64,000 nt of DNA, from assembly GCF_019443445.1 (NCBI RefSeq), contig NZ_CP080378.1, positions 5,270,001 through 5,334,000 on the forward strand. The letters are read 5' to 3'. Both the position numbers and the translations under genes were made by a program. Shown here piece by piece: positions 1 to 8,726 of this stretch (its first letter is position 1; each line of letters opens with the position of its first letter). The notes under the pieces are model-generated. The model was not told the DNA's origin, made no database searches, and saw only the letters and a list, made by a program, of their open reading frames with translations. The DNA is from Massilia sp. PAMC28688 (GTDB lineage: Bacteria > Pseudomonadota > Gammaproteobacteria > Burkholderiales > Burkholderiaceae_D).

Positions 1-564
1 ACGCGCGACGCCGAGCTGGCGCGGCGCGTCCGGGTGATGCGCATCCACGGCATCAGCCAGGACGCCTTCCAGCGCTACACCTCGCGCAAGCCGGCCTGGT
101 TCTACGAAGTGATCGCGGCCGGCTTCAAGTACAACCTGACCGATCTGGCGTCGGCCATGGGCATCGCGCAGCTGCACAAGATCGACCGCTTCCTGCAGCG
201 GCGCGAATTGCTGGCCGCGCGCTACCACGAAGCGCTGCGCGGCCTGCCATTGCGCCTGCCGACGGCGGCCAGCGGCGACAGCACCCATGCCTGGCACCTG
301 TATGTGGTGCGCCTGACAGATCACGCGCCGATCGGCCGCGATGAGCTGATCGCCCGCCTGTCCGAGCGCGGCATCGGCACCAGCGTCCACTTCATTCCGC
401 TGCACCGCCAGCCGATCTGGCGCGACAGCTGCCGCCTCAGTCCGGCCCAGTTTCCGGCCGCCGAAGCGGCCTACCACAGCATGCTGTCCTTGCCGCTGTA
501 CACCAAGATGAGCGATGCCGACCAGCAGCGCACTATCGACAACCTGAGGGAGTTACTGTCATGA
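1..564 (+). CDS. DegT/DnrJ/EryC1/StrS-family sugar aminotransferase, C-terminal part
   Basis: The reading frame is open from the first base, so the 5' end lies outside the window. About 187 C-terminal residues are visible. The segment [12 protein letters not shown] followed by [17 protein letters not shown] is typical of PLP-dependent DegT/StrS aminotransferases, which make amino-sugars for surface polysaccharides. The PLP lysine region would lie upstream and cannot be checked. The stop overlaps the next start (ATGA at 561-564), which implies translational coupling to the sugar transferase and a shared polysaccharide operon. The exact sugar substrate cannot be inferred. Confidence 0.88.
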   Translation, partial: TRDAELARRVRVMRIHGISQDAFQRYTSRKPAWFYEVIAAGFKYNLTDLASAMGIAQLHKIDRFLQRRELLAARYHEALRGLPLRLPTAASGDSTHAWHLYVVRLTDHAPIGRDELIARLSERGIGTSVHFIPLHRQPIWRDSCRLSPAQFPAAEAAYHSMLSLPLYTKMSDADQQRTIDNLRELLS

Positions 565-1148
565 TCAAGCGCATCTTCGACTTTACGGCCGCCGTGGTGG
601 GCCTGGTGGTCCTCTCGCCCATGTTCCTGGCCATCGCGGCCTGGATCAAGCTCGATTCGCCCGGCCCCGTGTTCTTCCGCCAGCCCCGCGTGGGCAAGAA
701 TGGCGAGATGTTCGACATTGTCAAGTTCCGCACCATGTATGACGACGCCCACGACGCCCTGCTCACGGTAGGCCACGACCGCCGCATCACCAAGGCCGGG
801 CGCTTCCTGCGCCGCCACAAGCTCGATGAATTCCCCCAGCTGTTCAACGTGGTGGCCGGCACCATGAGCCTGGTCGGCCCGCGCCCGGAAGTGCCGCGCT
901 ATGTCGACTGCTATCCGGCCGATGTGCGCGAGGTGGTGCTGTCGGTGGCGCCCGGCATCACCGACTGGGCATCGATCTACTACAAGGAGGAAAACTCCCT
1001 GCTGAGCCGCTCGTCCAACCCGGAGCAGGCTTACCTGGAAACCATCCTGCCGGCCAAGCTCAAATACAACCTGCGCTATGTCCATGAGCGCAGCTTCTGG
1101 AACGATGTGCGCATCATCTTTACCACCCTGGCCACCCTGGTGCGCTAG
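561..1148 (+). CDS. Initiating sugar transferase (undecaprenyl-phosphate glycosyl-1-phosphate transferase family)
   Basis: A 195-residue protein with the full bacterial sugar transferase signature: an N-terminal KRIFDF plus one hydrophobic segment, then [35 protein letters not shown] and [10 protein letters not shown]. These enzymes transfer a sugar-1-phosphate to undecaprenyl phosphate at the inner membrane and so start repeat-unit assembly. The length matches the short, catalytic-domain-only class (PglC-like) rather than the long WbaP/WcaJ forms with five membrane segments. It overlaps the upstream aminotransferase by 4 bp, which supports co-translation. The sugar itself is unknown. Confidence 0.93.
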   Translation: MIKRIFDFTAAVVGLVVLSPMFLAIAAWIKLDSPGPVFFRQPRVGKNGEMFDIVKFRTMYDDAHDALLTVGHDRRITKAGRFLRRHKLDEFPQLFNVVAGTMSLVGPRPEVPRYVDCYPADVREVVLSVAPGITDWASIYYKEENSLLSRSSNPEQAYLETILPAKLKYNLRYVHERSFWNDVRIIFTTLATLVR

Positions 1149-1171
1149 GCGCCAGGCGCCGGGCGGCCTCG

Positions 1172-1753
1172 ATGCAGCTGGTCGAACTGGGCGACCTGGG
1201 CCTGACGCTGCCCACCGCCATTGCCATGACTGCCCTGCTGGCGGCCTGGCGGGCCTGGCGCATGGCCTGGTGCTGGAGCCTGCTGTTCGCGCTTGGCTTC
1301 GGAACTGTCGCCTTCAGCAAGATTGTGTTCATGGGCTGGGGCGGCGGCTGGCAGGCGCTGTGTTTCAAGGCGCTCAGCGGCCACGCCACGGGCGTTACCG
1401 CCGTGTATCCGACCCTGCTTTACCTGCTGCTGCAAGGTGGCGGTGCAAGCCTGCGCCATGGCGCGGTAGTGGCCGGCCTGGGCCTGGGCGCCCTGGTGGC
1501 GGTGCAACTGGCCGTCAGCGGTGAACACAGCATGGCCGAGGCGGTGGCCGGCTGGCTCATGGGCGCCGTGGTGAGCCTGCTGGTGATTGCATTGTCCGGC
1601 CCCCTGCCGCCACCGCGCCCGCTGCCGGGGATGCTCGCCTTTGGCGCTGTGTTCGCGCTGTTTGCGTGGCTGATGCAGTGGGCCCATGTCGGCTACTGGA
1701 TGGCGAAGCTGGCACGCCTGCTTTCGGGACAGCAGCAATTGTTCCCGCTCTAG
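1172..1753 (+). CDS. PAP2-type membrane phosphatase-like protein
   Basis: A 193-residue, strongly hydrophobic protein with about five or six membrane segments. LSGHAT near residue 70 fits the central PAP2 motif (SGH), and VSGEHSMAEAVAG near residue 115 resembles the third motif (S..xH...D/E). A lysine in SKIVFMG may belong to the first motif. PAP2 enzymes dephosphorylate lipid phosphates such as undecaprenyl pyrophosphate, which would suit its place right after an undecaprenyl-dependent sugar transferase. The motifs are divergent, so activity is uncertain. It starts 23 bp after the previous stop. Confidence 0.6.
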   Translation: MQLVELGDLGLTLPTAIAMTALLAAWRAWRMAWCWSLLFALGFGTVAFSKIVFMGWGGGWQALCFKALSGHATGVTAVYPTLLYLLLQGGGASLRHGAVVAGLGLGALVAVQLAVSGEHSMAEAVAGWLMGAVVSLLVIALSGPLPPPRPLPGMLAFGAVFALFAWLMQWAHVGYWMAKLARLLSGQQQLFPL

Positions 1754-1773
1754 ACTGTCATAAGGATGCCGAG

Positions 1774-2967
1774 ATGAACACCCCAAGCCTGCCCCGCCTG
1801 CGCCTGCTCGACCATAGTCAGCTGGACGAAGACACCTGGCATTCCTTCCTCATTTCCCTGCTGCGCGGCCTGGCCGCCCTGCAGGTGGCGGCCGCCCACC
1901 TGCGCGCCGATTTCTTTCCGGGCCTGCGCTCGCTCGACGATCCGGCCCTGTGGTACCAGGCGCTGGCCTTTGCCACCGGCTTTGCGCACCAGGCCGTGCT
2001 CGTGTTTTTCCTGGTCAGCGGCTGGCTGGTGGGCGGCAGCTTCCTGAACAAGATGGCCCATCCCGACGCACTCAAGATGTATGCCATTGACCGCGTCACC
2101 CGGCTGTGGACGGTGCTGGTGCCGACCTTCCTGCTGATTCTCGCCTTTGGCATCGTGAGCGGCGCGCTCGATCCACGCCATGCCGACTTTGGCCTGGACA
2201 ATCCGTATTCGGTCTCTGCCTTTGCCGGCAACCTGCTGGGCCTGCAGACCATCACGGTCCCCCAGTTTGGCGGCAATTTCCCGCTCTGGAGCCTGGCCAA
2301 CGAAAGCTGGTACTACCTGATGTTCCCGCTGCTGGTACTGGCGCTGACCGGCCGCGCCAGGCGCAGCCGGCTCCTGCTGGGGTCGCTCCTCGGCGGCGCG
2401 GTCCTGCTGCTGCCCGTGGCCATCACCCTGTACTTTTCCATCTGGCTGCTGGGCGCCGGCTTTTCCCGCGTGCGCCTGGAATGTGGCGCCATTACCCGTG
2501 CCACCCTGCTCACTGCGCTGCTGGGCCTGTCCGTCTACTTCCGTCTGTTTGGCAGCAATGACGACCTGGTGGCGGCGTCCTACCCCCAGGATCTGCTGCT
2601 GAGCGTGCTCTTCCTGCTGTTTTTGTCCAGTACGGTGACCAAGGCGCCGCCGGCCTCATTGATCGTGCGCGCCGTCAAGCCGTGGGCCACCACGCTGTCC
2701 AATTTCTCCTTCACGCTCTATGTGGTTCACATTCCCGTCATGGACATGCTCGCCTGGCTTGGCAGGGTCGTGCTGGGCAAGAACAAGCTCGCTGCCGCCA
2801 GCGTGGGCGACCTGGCCATCTTTCTCGCCATGCTGGCGGTGGTGGTGCTGTTCAGCTATGGCTTTTACCGCCTGTTCGAGGCGCGCACCTACCGCGTGCG
2901 CCGCTGGCTCAAGTCACAGCTGACAAAAAAGCCGCTGCCGGGTGTGGCAGCGGCAGGCAAGCGCTAG
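1774..2967 (+). CDS. Acyltransferase 3 family membrane protein
   Basis: A 397-residue integral membrane protein. The early RGLAALQVAAAHLR motif is the hallmark of acyltransferase-3 (OafA/ExoZ-like) proteins, which O-acetylate or succinylate surface polysaccharides. Many hydrophobic helices follow, and the C-terminus is basic. I chose ATG 1774 because AAGGA lies 7 bases upstream; an in-frame ATG at 1666 would run into the preceding gene. It sits 20 bp after the PAP2-like gene and probably modifies the same polysaccharide. Its last codons also encode a hairpin that looks like the terminator of the opposite-strand gene. Confidence 0.88.
   Translation: MNTPSLPRLRLLDHSQLDEDTWHSFLISLLRGLAALQVAAAHLRADFFPGLRSLDDPALWYQALAFATGFAHQAVLVFFLVSGWLVGGSFLNKMAHPDALKMYAIDRVTRLWTVLVPTFLLILAFGIVSGALDPRHADFGLDNPYSVSAFAGNLLGLQTITVPQFGGNFPLWSLANESWYYLMFPLLVLALTGRARRSRLLLGSLLGGAVLLLPVAITLYFSIWLLGAGFSRVRLECGAITRATLLTALLGLSVYFRLFGSNDDLVAASYPQDLLLSVLFLLFLSSTVTKAPPASLIVRAVKPWATTLSNFSFTLYVVHIPVMDMLAWLGRVVLGKNKLAAASVGDLAIFLAMLAVVVLFSYGFYRLFEARTYRVRRWLKSQLTKKPLPGVAAAGKR
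2925..2954 (-). terminator. Intrinsic terminator of the methyltransferase gene, inside the acyltransferase 3' end
   Basis: GCCGCTGCC (2931-2939) pairs perfectly with GGCAGCGGC (2946-2954) across a 6-base loop. The adjoining A6 run at 2925-2930 reads as U6 on the - strand, directly after the stem. This is a textbook rho-independent terminator for the - strand gene ending at 2981. It lies inside codons of the convergent acyltransferase. Confidence 0.75.
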
Positions 2968-2980
2968 TCCGCAGGAACGC

Positions 2981-3694
2981 TCAGCCCGGCTTGCGCACCA
3001 TGTACACGAAGTGGGAGCGCAGGGCCGGGACGCAGGCGGTCAGCAGCGCCGATACCAGATGGGGCGCATGCCCCAGGCGGCGGGCGACAGGTGGCGCCAG
3101 CAGCAAGGTGCGGTAGCGGCACTCCTGGCCCGGCCACCAGGCCGCCAGTTCACGGCGCCGGACCCGCTTGACTTCGGCGTTGTTGGGATTGTTGTAGCGG
3201 AAGTCAAACACCATGCACCAGCCACCGGGCATGACGATGCGCCACATCTCGGCGGCCAGGCGCGAGCGCGCGTCGGGTTCGAGGATGGACGAGAACACGG
3301 TATTGGCCACCGCCAGCGTGACACTGCCGTCGCCCGCGAAATCGAGGTCGCCCAGGTGCCAGTAGACGCCGGGCGCGGTGCGCTGGCGGGCCAGGGCCAG
3401 GCGCTCGGGCTGGTATTCGGTGCCGGCCAGGCGCGCGGGATCGGCGCCCCAGTCGATCAGCTGGCGCAAGAAGCCGCCGCTGCCACAGCCCACATCGACC
3501 ACGCGCGCGTGGGCAAGATCGGCGCCGACGGTGGCGGCGAGCATCTGGCCCGCCACGCGCAGGCGTGCGGCGCTTTGCTCGAGCACGTCGGGCCGGTGCC
3601 AGGCGTACGCCGATACGCGCTCGCTGGCCAGCCACTGCTGGTACACCGCACGGATGCGGTCCTGTTCCTGGGAAGTATGGTCTGGAGGGTTCAT
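2981..3694 (-). CDS. Class I SAM-dependent methyltransferase
   Basis: A 237-residue cytosolic protein. DVGCGSGGFLRQL near residue 70 is the glycine-rich SAM-binding motif I, and ALARQRTAPGVYWHLGDLDF carries the later acidic motif. A tail of about 50 residues is rich in Arg and aromatic residues. The family methylates small molecules or glycans, and the substrate is unknown. It is convergent with the acyltransferase and divergent from nothing close, so it is probably monocistronic with its own terminator. Its start codon sits inside a 35-bp palindrome, which suggests regulation at that point. Confidence 0.85.
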   Translation of the reverse strand: MNPPDHTSQEQDRIRAVYQQWLASERVSAYAWHRPDVLEQSAARLRVAGQMLAATVGADLAHARVVDVGCGSGGFLRQLIDWGADPARLAGTEYQPERLALARQRTAPGVYWHLGDLDFAGDGSVTLAVANTVFSSILEPDARSRLAAEMWRIVMPGGWCMVFDFRYNNPNNAEVKRVRRRELAAWWPGQECRYRTLLLAPPVARRLGHAPHLVSALLTACVPALRSHFVYMVRKPG

Positions 3695-3723
3695 GCTCCC
3701 ATACTAAGTAAGGGAGCATGAAC
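3689..3723. promoter_or_regulatory. 35-bp near-perfect palindrome over the methyltransferase start codon
   Basis: GTTCATGCTCCC (3689-3700) is the exact reverse complement of GGGAGCATGAAC (3712-3723). The 11-base centre is itself symmetric apart from one base pair and the central base. The left arm contains the methyltransferase ATG. It could be an operator for a dimeric regulator or an mRNA hairpin hiding the start; the sequence alone does not decide. Confidence 0.5.
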
Positions 3724-3768
3724 AGTGTTGATGACCGTCATGGCCGGCAAGGCCAGGAAGGCGCCCGG

Positions 3769-3792
3769 CGCCGGTGGCCGCTGCCACCGGCG
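3769..3792. other. Strong GC hairpin between the methyltransferase and beta-helix genes
   Basis: CGCCGGTGGC (3769-3778) pairs perfectly with GCCACCGGCG (3783-3792) around a 4-base loop. No T run follows on either strand, so it is not a classical terminator. It may stabilise the 3' end of the beta-helix mRNA. The rest of 3724-3886 shows only short CTG/TGCT-rich imperfect repeats. Confidence 0.45.
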
Positions 3793-3886
3793 AACCGGGA
3801 TGGTGATGCTGGAGCAGCCGGAATACTGCGTGCTGCTCAGTGCTCCATACAACTGCCTGGTACTGCCTGGTGCTGCTTAGTGCCGC

Positions 3887-6241
3887 TTAGTGCTGATACG
3901 CGCCGATATCGTAGCCGGTCGTGGCGTTGCGTGGACGGCCGTCAAAGTCGGTCGCCGGTGCATTGGTCGCCGTGCCCTTGCCGATGGCCGGCGAGGTGGT
4001 GGTGATATGCAGGTCCGGCGTGCCGGTGCGGGTATAGCTCTTGAAGCCAGGCGCCGCGCCGATGGTACCGGAGTGCGTCAGACCATTCTTCAGCTGGAAG
4101 TTGTAGGTCGAGTTCTGGTACACCAGGTTGTTGGTGTAGCGGTTGCCCGTCCCGGTCTGGCCCTGCTCCGAAATACCCATCTTGTTGTCATACACAATGT
4201 TGTTGGCAACGATGGTGTTATTGTTCGGACCGCGGGTGTGGTAGTAGTCACCGCCGCCGACAATGATGCCCGTGTTCGAGGCCGTCACCGTGTTGTTGGT
4301 GATGATCACGTTCGTTGCATCGTGCCACAGGTGGATGGCGCCTTCGGCCACGCGGTACACCACATTGTTCTTGACCGTGCCCGAGGTGCTGACATAAATG
4401 CCCTGCACGAAACGGCAGCCCACGGGGCCGATGTCATGCACCAGGTTGCCCACCACATCGGACTTGATGCCGCGGTAGTAGCTGTCCACCCCAATGGCCG
4501 AGCCGCCGGCGCTGGTGCAGGCAGAGGTCTTGGCAATATGGTGGACCCAGTTGGCCTGGATCATGCCGTAGGAGCCGCCGTTGTAGATACCATGGGTCCA
4601 CTTGGTGCCGCTCTGGGTGTTGGTGCCATCGATATGGAAACCGATGATCGACACATAGCTGCCACGGTTGTCCCAGGCGGTATCGTTGCTCGAGCTGGCA
4701 GGCGGCACAATCTTCACACCCCACTTGGTGGTGGCCACGTAGTAGATGCGGCCGGTGCTGGAACCGCTGGTGTTGGTGCGGAAACCACCGGCATACGTAC
4801 CTGGCAGCACGCGTACCGTGGTGCTTGGCTTGGCCAGGCCTGCAGCCTTGGCAATGGAACGGAATGGCGCAGCCTGGGTGCCGGGATTGCTGTCGGAACC
4901 CGTCGGCGAGACCCAGTAGTTATAGGTCGTGGCCGGAATGACCGGTGGCCAGGCCGTTGCCGGTGGCGGCGGTGGTGCCGGATCGTCGCTTGGTGGCGGC
5001 GGTGGCGGCGGCGGCGGCGGGGTCGGCGTGGTGGTACCGGCACGCTGGTAGGCGCCCAGGTCGATGCCGACAGTCGTGTTGCGGGCAGTGCCTTCAATGT
5101 CCACGGTAGGCGCATCCAGTTCCAGGCCCTTCTTCACGGCAGGCGAGGTGGCGCTGGGGTGGTAATCGCCGCCGCCCGTCTTGACGTAATTGACAAAGCC
5201 AGGTTCGGCTGCCACGGTACCGGTCGCCACCAGGCCATTGTTGAGCACAACGCCCACGCTGCCGCTGCGGTATACCAGGTTGTTGGCATACTTGTTGTTG
5301 CGGCCGGTCGAGCCGATTTCATGGATGCCGTGGCGGGCACTGTCGTAGAACAGGTTGTTGCTGACACGGGTATAGTCATTCGGCGCCGTGCTGATATAAC
5401 CGCCATCGCCACCCACCACCAGGGCCGTGTGGGTATTGAATACGGTATTGTTGACGATCACATTATGGGTCGCGTCATGCCACAGGCGGATGCCGGCATT
5501 GCTGATGTTGTAGATCAGATTATTGTCGACGCGGGTACTGGCCGTGTTGACGAACACACCCAGGAAGGTGGCGCAGCCGGTCGGGCCCACGTCATGCACG
5601 ACGTTGCTGCTGATGATGTTGGCCCTGCCCTTGTAGTAACTGTCGGCACCAATGCCGCCCCCGCTGCCGGCGCAGGCAACGGTCTTGGCAATGTGATGCA
5701 CATAGTTGTTCTTGATGGTGGCGAACGAGCCGGCGGTGTACAGGCCCATCAGCCATTTGGTTCCCGACTGGGTGGCCGAGCCGTTCACTTCAAAGCCTTC
5801 GATCTGCACGTAGCTGCCGCGGTTGTCCCAGGCGCTGTTGCTCACCGAATTGGCGGGAGGAACAATCTTGGCGCCGCGCGGGGTGGTCGACACATAGCGG
5901 ATGGGCGCCTCGGCCGTACCGCTGGCCGTGGTCTGGAAACCGCCGGGATAGGTGCCGGGCAGCACGCGCACCGTGACGCCGGCCGTGGCCGCGCGCGAAG
6001 CGCGGGCAATGGTGCGGAAAGGCGCGGCCTGGGTGCCGGCAGCGGTATCGGAACCGGTAGGGGACACATAAATATCGGCAGGTGCCACGGTGCCGTTGTA
6101 AGTGACAGCGGCGCCCTGCACCAGTTGCTGCGTGGTCTGAGCCGGTGCACTGGTGGCCAGTGCGGCCAGCAAGACAGCGATGCTGCTCGAGACGAGGGCG
6201 TTGACACGGCGGTCGGCGTTGAAGCGGAGTGACTTGTTCAT
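3887..6241 (-). CDS. Secreted right-handed parallel beta-helix protein with two tandem beta-helix domains
   Basis: A 784-residue protein with a Sec signal peptide (hydrophobic SSIAVLLAALATSAPAQ near residue 20-35). Two homologous halves, about 55-400 and 445-784, each begin with YVSPTGSD, then AAPFR(T/S)IA, VRVLPGTY and GGF. Both share AWDNRGSYV, TQSGTKW, VHHIAKT, DSYY and LWHDAT, and end with a (I/V)G(I/Y)DIGAYQ-type segment. These features match DUF1565/NosD-like beta-helices found in polysaccharide lyases, epimerases and surface proteins. A linker of about 25 mostly proline residues joins the halves. Next to export genes, a role in binding or trimming the exported polysaccharide is plausible. 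An FNR-type box lies just upstream. Confidence 0.85.
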   Translation of the reverse strand: MNKSLRFNADRRVNALVSSSIAVLLAALATSAPAQTTQQLVQGAAVTYNGTVAPADIYVSPTGSDTAAGTQAAPFRTIARASRAATAGVTVRVLPGTYPGGFQTTASGTAEAPIRYVSTTPRGAKIVPPANSVSNSAWDNRGSYVQIEGFEVNGSATQSGTKWLMGLYTAGSFATIKNNYVHHIAKTVACAGSGGGIGADSYYKGRANIISSNVVHDVGPTGCATFLGVFVNTASTRVDNNLIYNISNAGIRLWHDATHNVIVNNTVFNTHTALVVGGDGGYISTAPNDYTRVSNNLFYDSARHGIHEIGSTGRNNKYANNLVYRSGSVGVVLNNGLVATGTVAAEPGFVNYVKTGGGDYHPSATSPAVKKGLELDAPTVDIEGTARNTTVGIDLGAYQRAGTTTPTPPPPPPPPPPSDDPAPPPPPATAWPPVIPATTYNYWVSPTGSDSNPGTQAAPFRSIAKAAGLAKPSTTVRVLPGTYAGGFRTNTSGSSTGRIYYVATTKWGVKIVPPASSSNDTAWDNRGSYVSIIGFHIDGTNTQSGTKWTHGIYNGGSYGMIQANWVHHIAKTSACTSAGGSAIGVDSYYRGIKSDVVGNLVHDIGPVGCRFVQGIYVSTSGTVKNNVVYRVAEGAIHLWHDATNVIITNNTVTASNTGIIVGGGDYYHTRGPNNNTIVANNIVYDNKMGISEQGQTGTGNRYTNNLVYQNSTYNFQLKNGLTHSGTIGAAPGFKSYTRTGTPDLHITTTSPAIGKGTATNAPATDFDGRPRNATTGYDIGAYQH

Positions 6242-6276
6242 CAGAGTTTCCTTACTCAGGTGGGTATGAGCAAGGT

Positions 6277-6290
6277 TTGATGCAAATCAA
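6277..6290. promoter_or_regulatory. Candidate FNR/Anr-type binding site
   Basis: TTGATGCAAATCAA matches the consensus TTGAT-N4-ATCAA exactly. It lies 36 bases upstream of the beta-helix start codon, in an AT-rich 171-bp gap. This points to control by oxygen through an FNR/CRP-family regulator. If a transcription start were 41 bases downstream of the box centre, the leader would be almost absent, so repression is as possible as activation. Confidence 0.5.
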
Positions 6291-6412
6291 GTTCCTAAGT
6301 TCAACGTTTTTCCAGAAAAATTTCTCTGCATAATCAAATGCTTAAAGGTATTTTCTCTCGTGAAATATCGATGGCAAAAATGGTAGCGTGAGCTTCCAGC
6401 CATGACATGTGT

Positions 6413-8695
6413 CTAGTCGTCATGGGCCAGTTGCGGGACGTGGCCGTAGGTAAAATCAAAGGCGCGGCCCCCGATGCGCAGCGGCATGTCATTGAACACC
6501 ACGCCCTGCGGGGCAATGCCGGCATGGTTCAGGCGCTTGAGCGACTCCGTGATTTCCGCCTCGGTCGTCACGCCCGAGCGCGCCAGGATGAACACCGCTC
6601 CCACGTGGGCGCCAATGATCAGCGAATCGGACACCGCCAGCACGGGCGGCGGATCAATCACCACCAGGTCGTACTGCTCGCTGACGGCCTCCAGCAGATT
6701 GGAAAAATTCAGGTGCTGGAGGAATTCGGCCCGGTTGGGCGGCAGCGCCCCGGTGGGAATGAAGTCAAGGTTTTCCAGCACCCGGTGGTGGATGATGTGT
6801 TCCAGCGGCATGGAGCCGGAAATGGCCTTGGTCAAGCCCTGCTCGCGGCTGACGCCGAAGTAGCGGTGCAGGTGGCCGTTGCGCAAGTCGGCATCCATCA
6901 GCAGCACGCGCTTGCCGGAGGCGGCCAGCACCGCCGCAAAATTGGCGGCCAGGAAGGACTTGCCCAGGTCGCGCCCGGGTCCGGCAAACATGACGATATT
7001 GTTCTTGAGCGTAGGCAGGGAAAACATGAGCGCGGCGCGGAAGCTGCGCAAGCTTTCAATGGCAATGTCTTCCGGATAGGCGCGCGCCAGCAGGGGCAGG
7101 TAGCCCGGCGTGTTCCTGGCCTTACGCGCCAGCTTGTCCTGGTTGCTGCTGTGCGGAATGCTGGCCATCACCACGCGCGCACCGAGCAGGCGCTCGATGC
7201 GCTGGGGATCATCAATGCCGCCACTGAGGGCCTTGCGCACGAAGGCCACCAGCGTGCCCAAAAAGATGCCCGTCACCACGGCCAGCACCACGATCAGCGG
7301 CCGGTTCGGCTTGAGCGCCCTTTCAGGCGCCATGGGCGCGTCAATCAGGCGCACATTGCTCACGCGCCCCACGGAAATCAGGCGCAGCTGCTGGGCCGTA
7401 TTCGACAGCGCTGTATACAAGTCGGTATTGACCTTGATTTCGCGCACCAGGCGCGCTTCATCCTGCTCCAGGGTGGGCAAGGTGCGGATGCGGCGCGCCA
7501 CGCTGTCGATCTCGTCATTGACTTCCTGGCGCTGCTTGTTCAAGCCCACCAGCAGCGGATGGTCTTCCGTAAAGCGCATGAGCAGCTCAGTCTTCTTTTG
7601 ATCAAGATCAAAGCGGCGCGCCTGGGCCGCCGCCGCTTGCTGCAAGCTCATGCGGGCTTCTTCACGCATGTCGATCGTGCCATGGCTGTTGCGAAAGTTG
7701 TTGTACTTTTCTTCCGACTGTTCCAGCTGGCGTTTCAGCGCCGGCAGCTGCTGGTTGAGGAAGGCCAGCGACTTTTCCGCTTCCTCGGTCTTGCGCGCCA
7801 GGTTCTGGCGCATGTATTCGCGCCCGATTTCACTGAGCAGGCTGTTGATGCGCTGGGCGTCATCGCCCTGCAGCCGCACCTCGATAATGCCGGACTGCTT
7901 GCCCTGCTCGGTAATCACCATCGCATTCTGGATGCGCTCGATGGTGGCAAGGCGCGACATGCGCTTGAGCGTGAACTGGGCGCCGTCGCGCGCGTCCAGC
8001 CGGTCAATGCGCAGCTCGATATTGCCGCCCCTGGCAGCGGCCTTGAGGGTGGTGCCGACAATGCCTTCATAGATGACCGGCAGGCCGGCCCCGCCGAGCA
8101 GGTAGCGCCCTTCCCCGCGCGCGGTAATGATGAATTCGCGGTTTTGCCACGCTTCGGGAATCTCGAATACCGACACGTCGGCCCGCTCCGGCCCCCATAC
8201 AAAGCCCCCATAGCCGAAAATGCCCGGCTCCGACAGCTCCGTTGCATTGCGATTGGCGAACCAGAACCCGACCACGGGGAAGTATTTTGGCTTCGTTTCA
8301 ATAAACAATTGCAGGTTGTCGACGGCATGCGAAATCACCATCCGCGAGCGCAGTAGTTCCATTTCCGCAATTGCAGCCTTCTTGGTTTCGAACAGGGACG
8401 ACACTTCCGACAGGATGTTTTTCGAGGCGTTGGGGCTTTCCTCTTCCACGTGAATCATGAGGTTGGCTTCGTATACCGGGCTGGCAATGAGGGCATAGAC
8501 AATCGCCACCGCCGTCACCAGCAAGGTGACGCCACCGATCAGCCAGCGGCTGTCGTACAGGATGTTGAAATAGCCCTTGATATCGATATCGTGGGCATCG
8601 CGTTCAAAATCCTGGGTGTGCGCCGACAGCGGGGTATTGAGTACCGGCACATTGTGCAGGACAGGCGACAGATGCTGCTCACCAGGGTGGTTCAT
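6413..8695 (-). CDS. Polysaccharide chain-length determinant fused to a BY-type tyrosine autokinase (Wzc/EpsB-like)
   Basis: A 760-residue inner-membrane protein. The N-terminal Wzz domain has a first membrane segment near residue 50 (WLIGGVTLLVTAVAIVYAL), a long periplasmic coiled-coil stretch and a second segment near residue 470. The cytoplasmic kinase has Walker A GPGRDLGKS, Walker A' VLLMDADLR and Walker B LVVIDPPP. Such proteins control polymer length together with an outer-membrane Wza partner, here the next gene upstream. The C-terminus ends FDFTYGHVPQLAHDD with a single tyrosine, not the usual Tyr cluster. ATG 8695 is preferred over 8701 because AAGGA lies 7 bases upstream. Confidence 0.92.
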   Translation of the reverse strand: MNHPGEQHLSPVLHNVPVLNTPLSAHTQDFERDAHDIDIKGYFNILYDSRWLIGGVTLLVTAVAIVYALIASPVYEANLMIHVEEESPNASKNILSEVSSLFETKKAAIAEMELLRSRMVISHAVDNLQLFIETKPKYFPVVGFWFANRNATELSEPGIFGYGGFVWGPERADVSVFEIPEAWQNREFIITARGEGRYLLGGAGLPVIYEGIVGTTLKAAARGGNIELRIDRLDARDGAQFTLKRMSRLATIERIQNAMVITEQGKQSGIIEVRLQGDDAQRINSLLSEIGREYMRQNLARKTEEAEKSLAFLNQQLPALKRQLEQSEEKYNNFRNSHGTIDMREEARMSLQQAAAAQARRFDLDQKKTELLMRFTEDHPLLVGLNKQRQEVNDEIDSVARRIRTLPTLEQDEARLVREIKVNTDLYTALSNTAQQLRLISVGRVSNVRLIDAPMAPERALKPNRPLIVVLAVVTGIFLGTLVAFVRKALSGGIDDPQRIERLLGARVVMASIPHSSNQDKLARKARNTPGYLPLLARAYPEDIAIESLRSFRAALMFSLPTLKNNIVMFAGPGRDLGKSFLAANFAAVLAASGKRVLLMDADLRNGHLHRYFGVSREQGLTKAISGSMPLEHIIHHRVLENLDFIPTGALPPNRAEFLQHLNFSNLLEAVSEQYDLVVIDPPPVLAVSDSLIIGAHVGAVFILARSGVTTEAEITESLKRLNHAGIAPQGVVFNDMPLRIGGRAFDFTYGHVPQLAHDD

Positions 8696-8726
8696 CGTCA
8701 TTCCTTCGCTCCAGTGGTCGACGGCG

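Noticed and set aside
3830..3900. CTG/TGCT-rich short repeats as a CRISPR or tandem repeat array
   Set aside because: The units are irregular, very short and lack spacers.
3890..6232. A long open frame on the + strand opposite the beta-helix gene
   Set aside because: Its product is a low-complexity Gly/Ala/Arg/His string with no motif. It mirrors a GC-rich gene with clear repeats and a signal peptide on the other strand.
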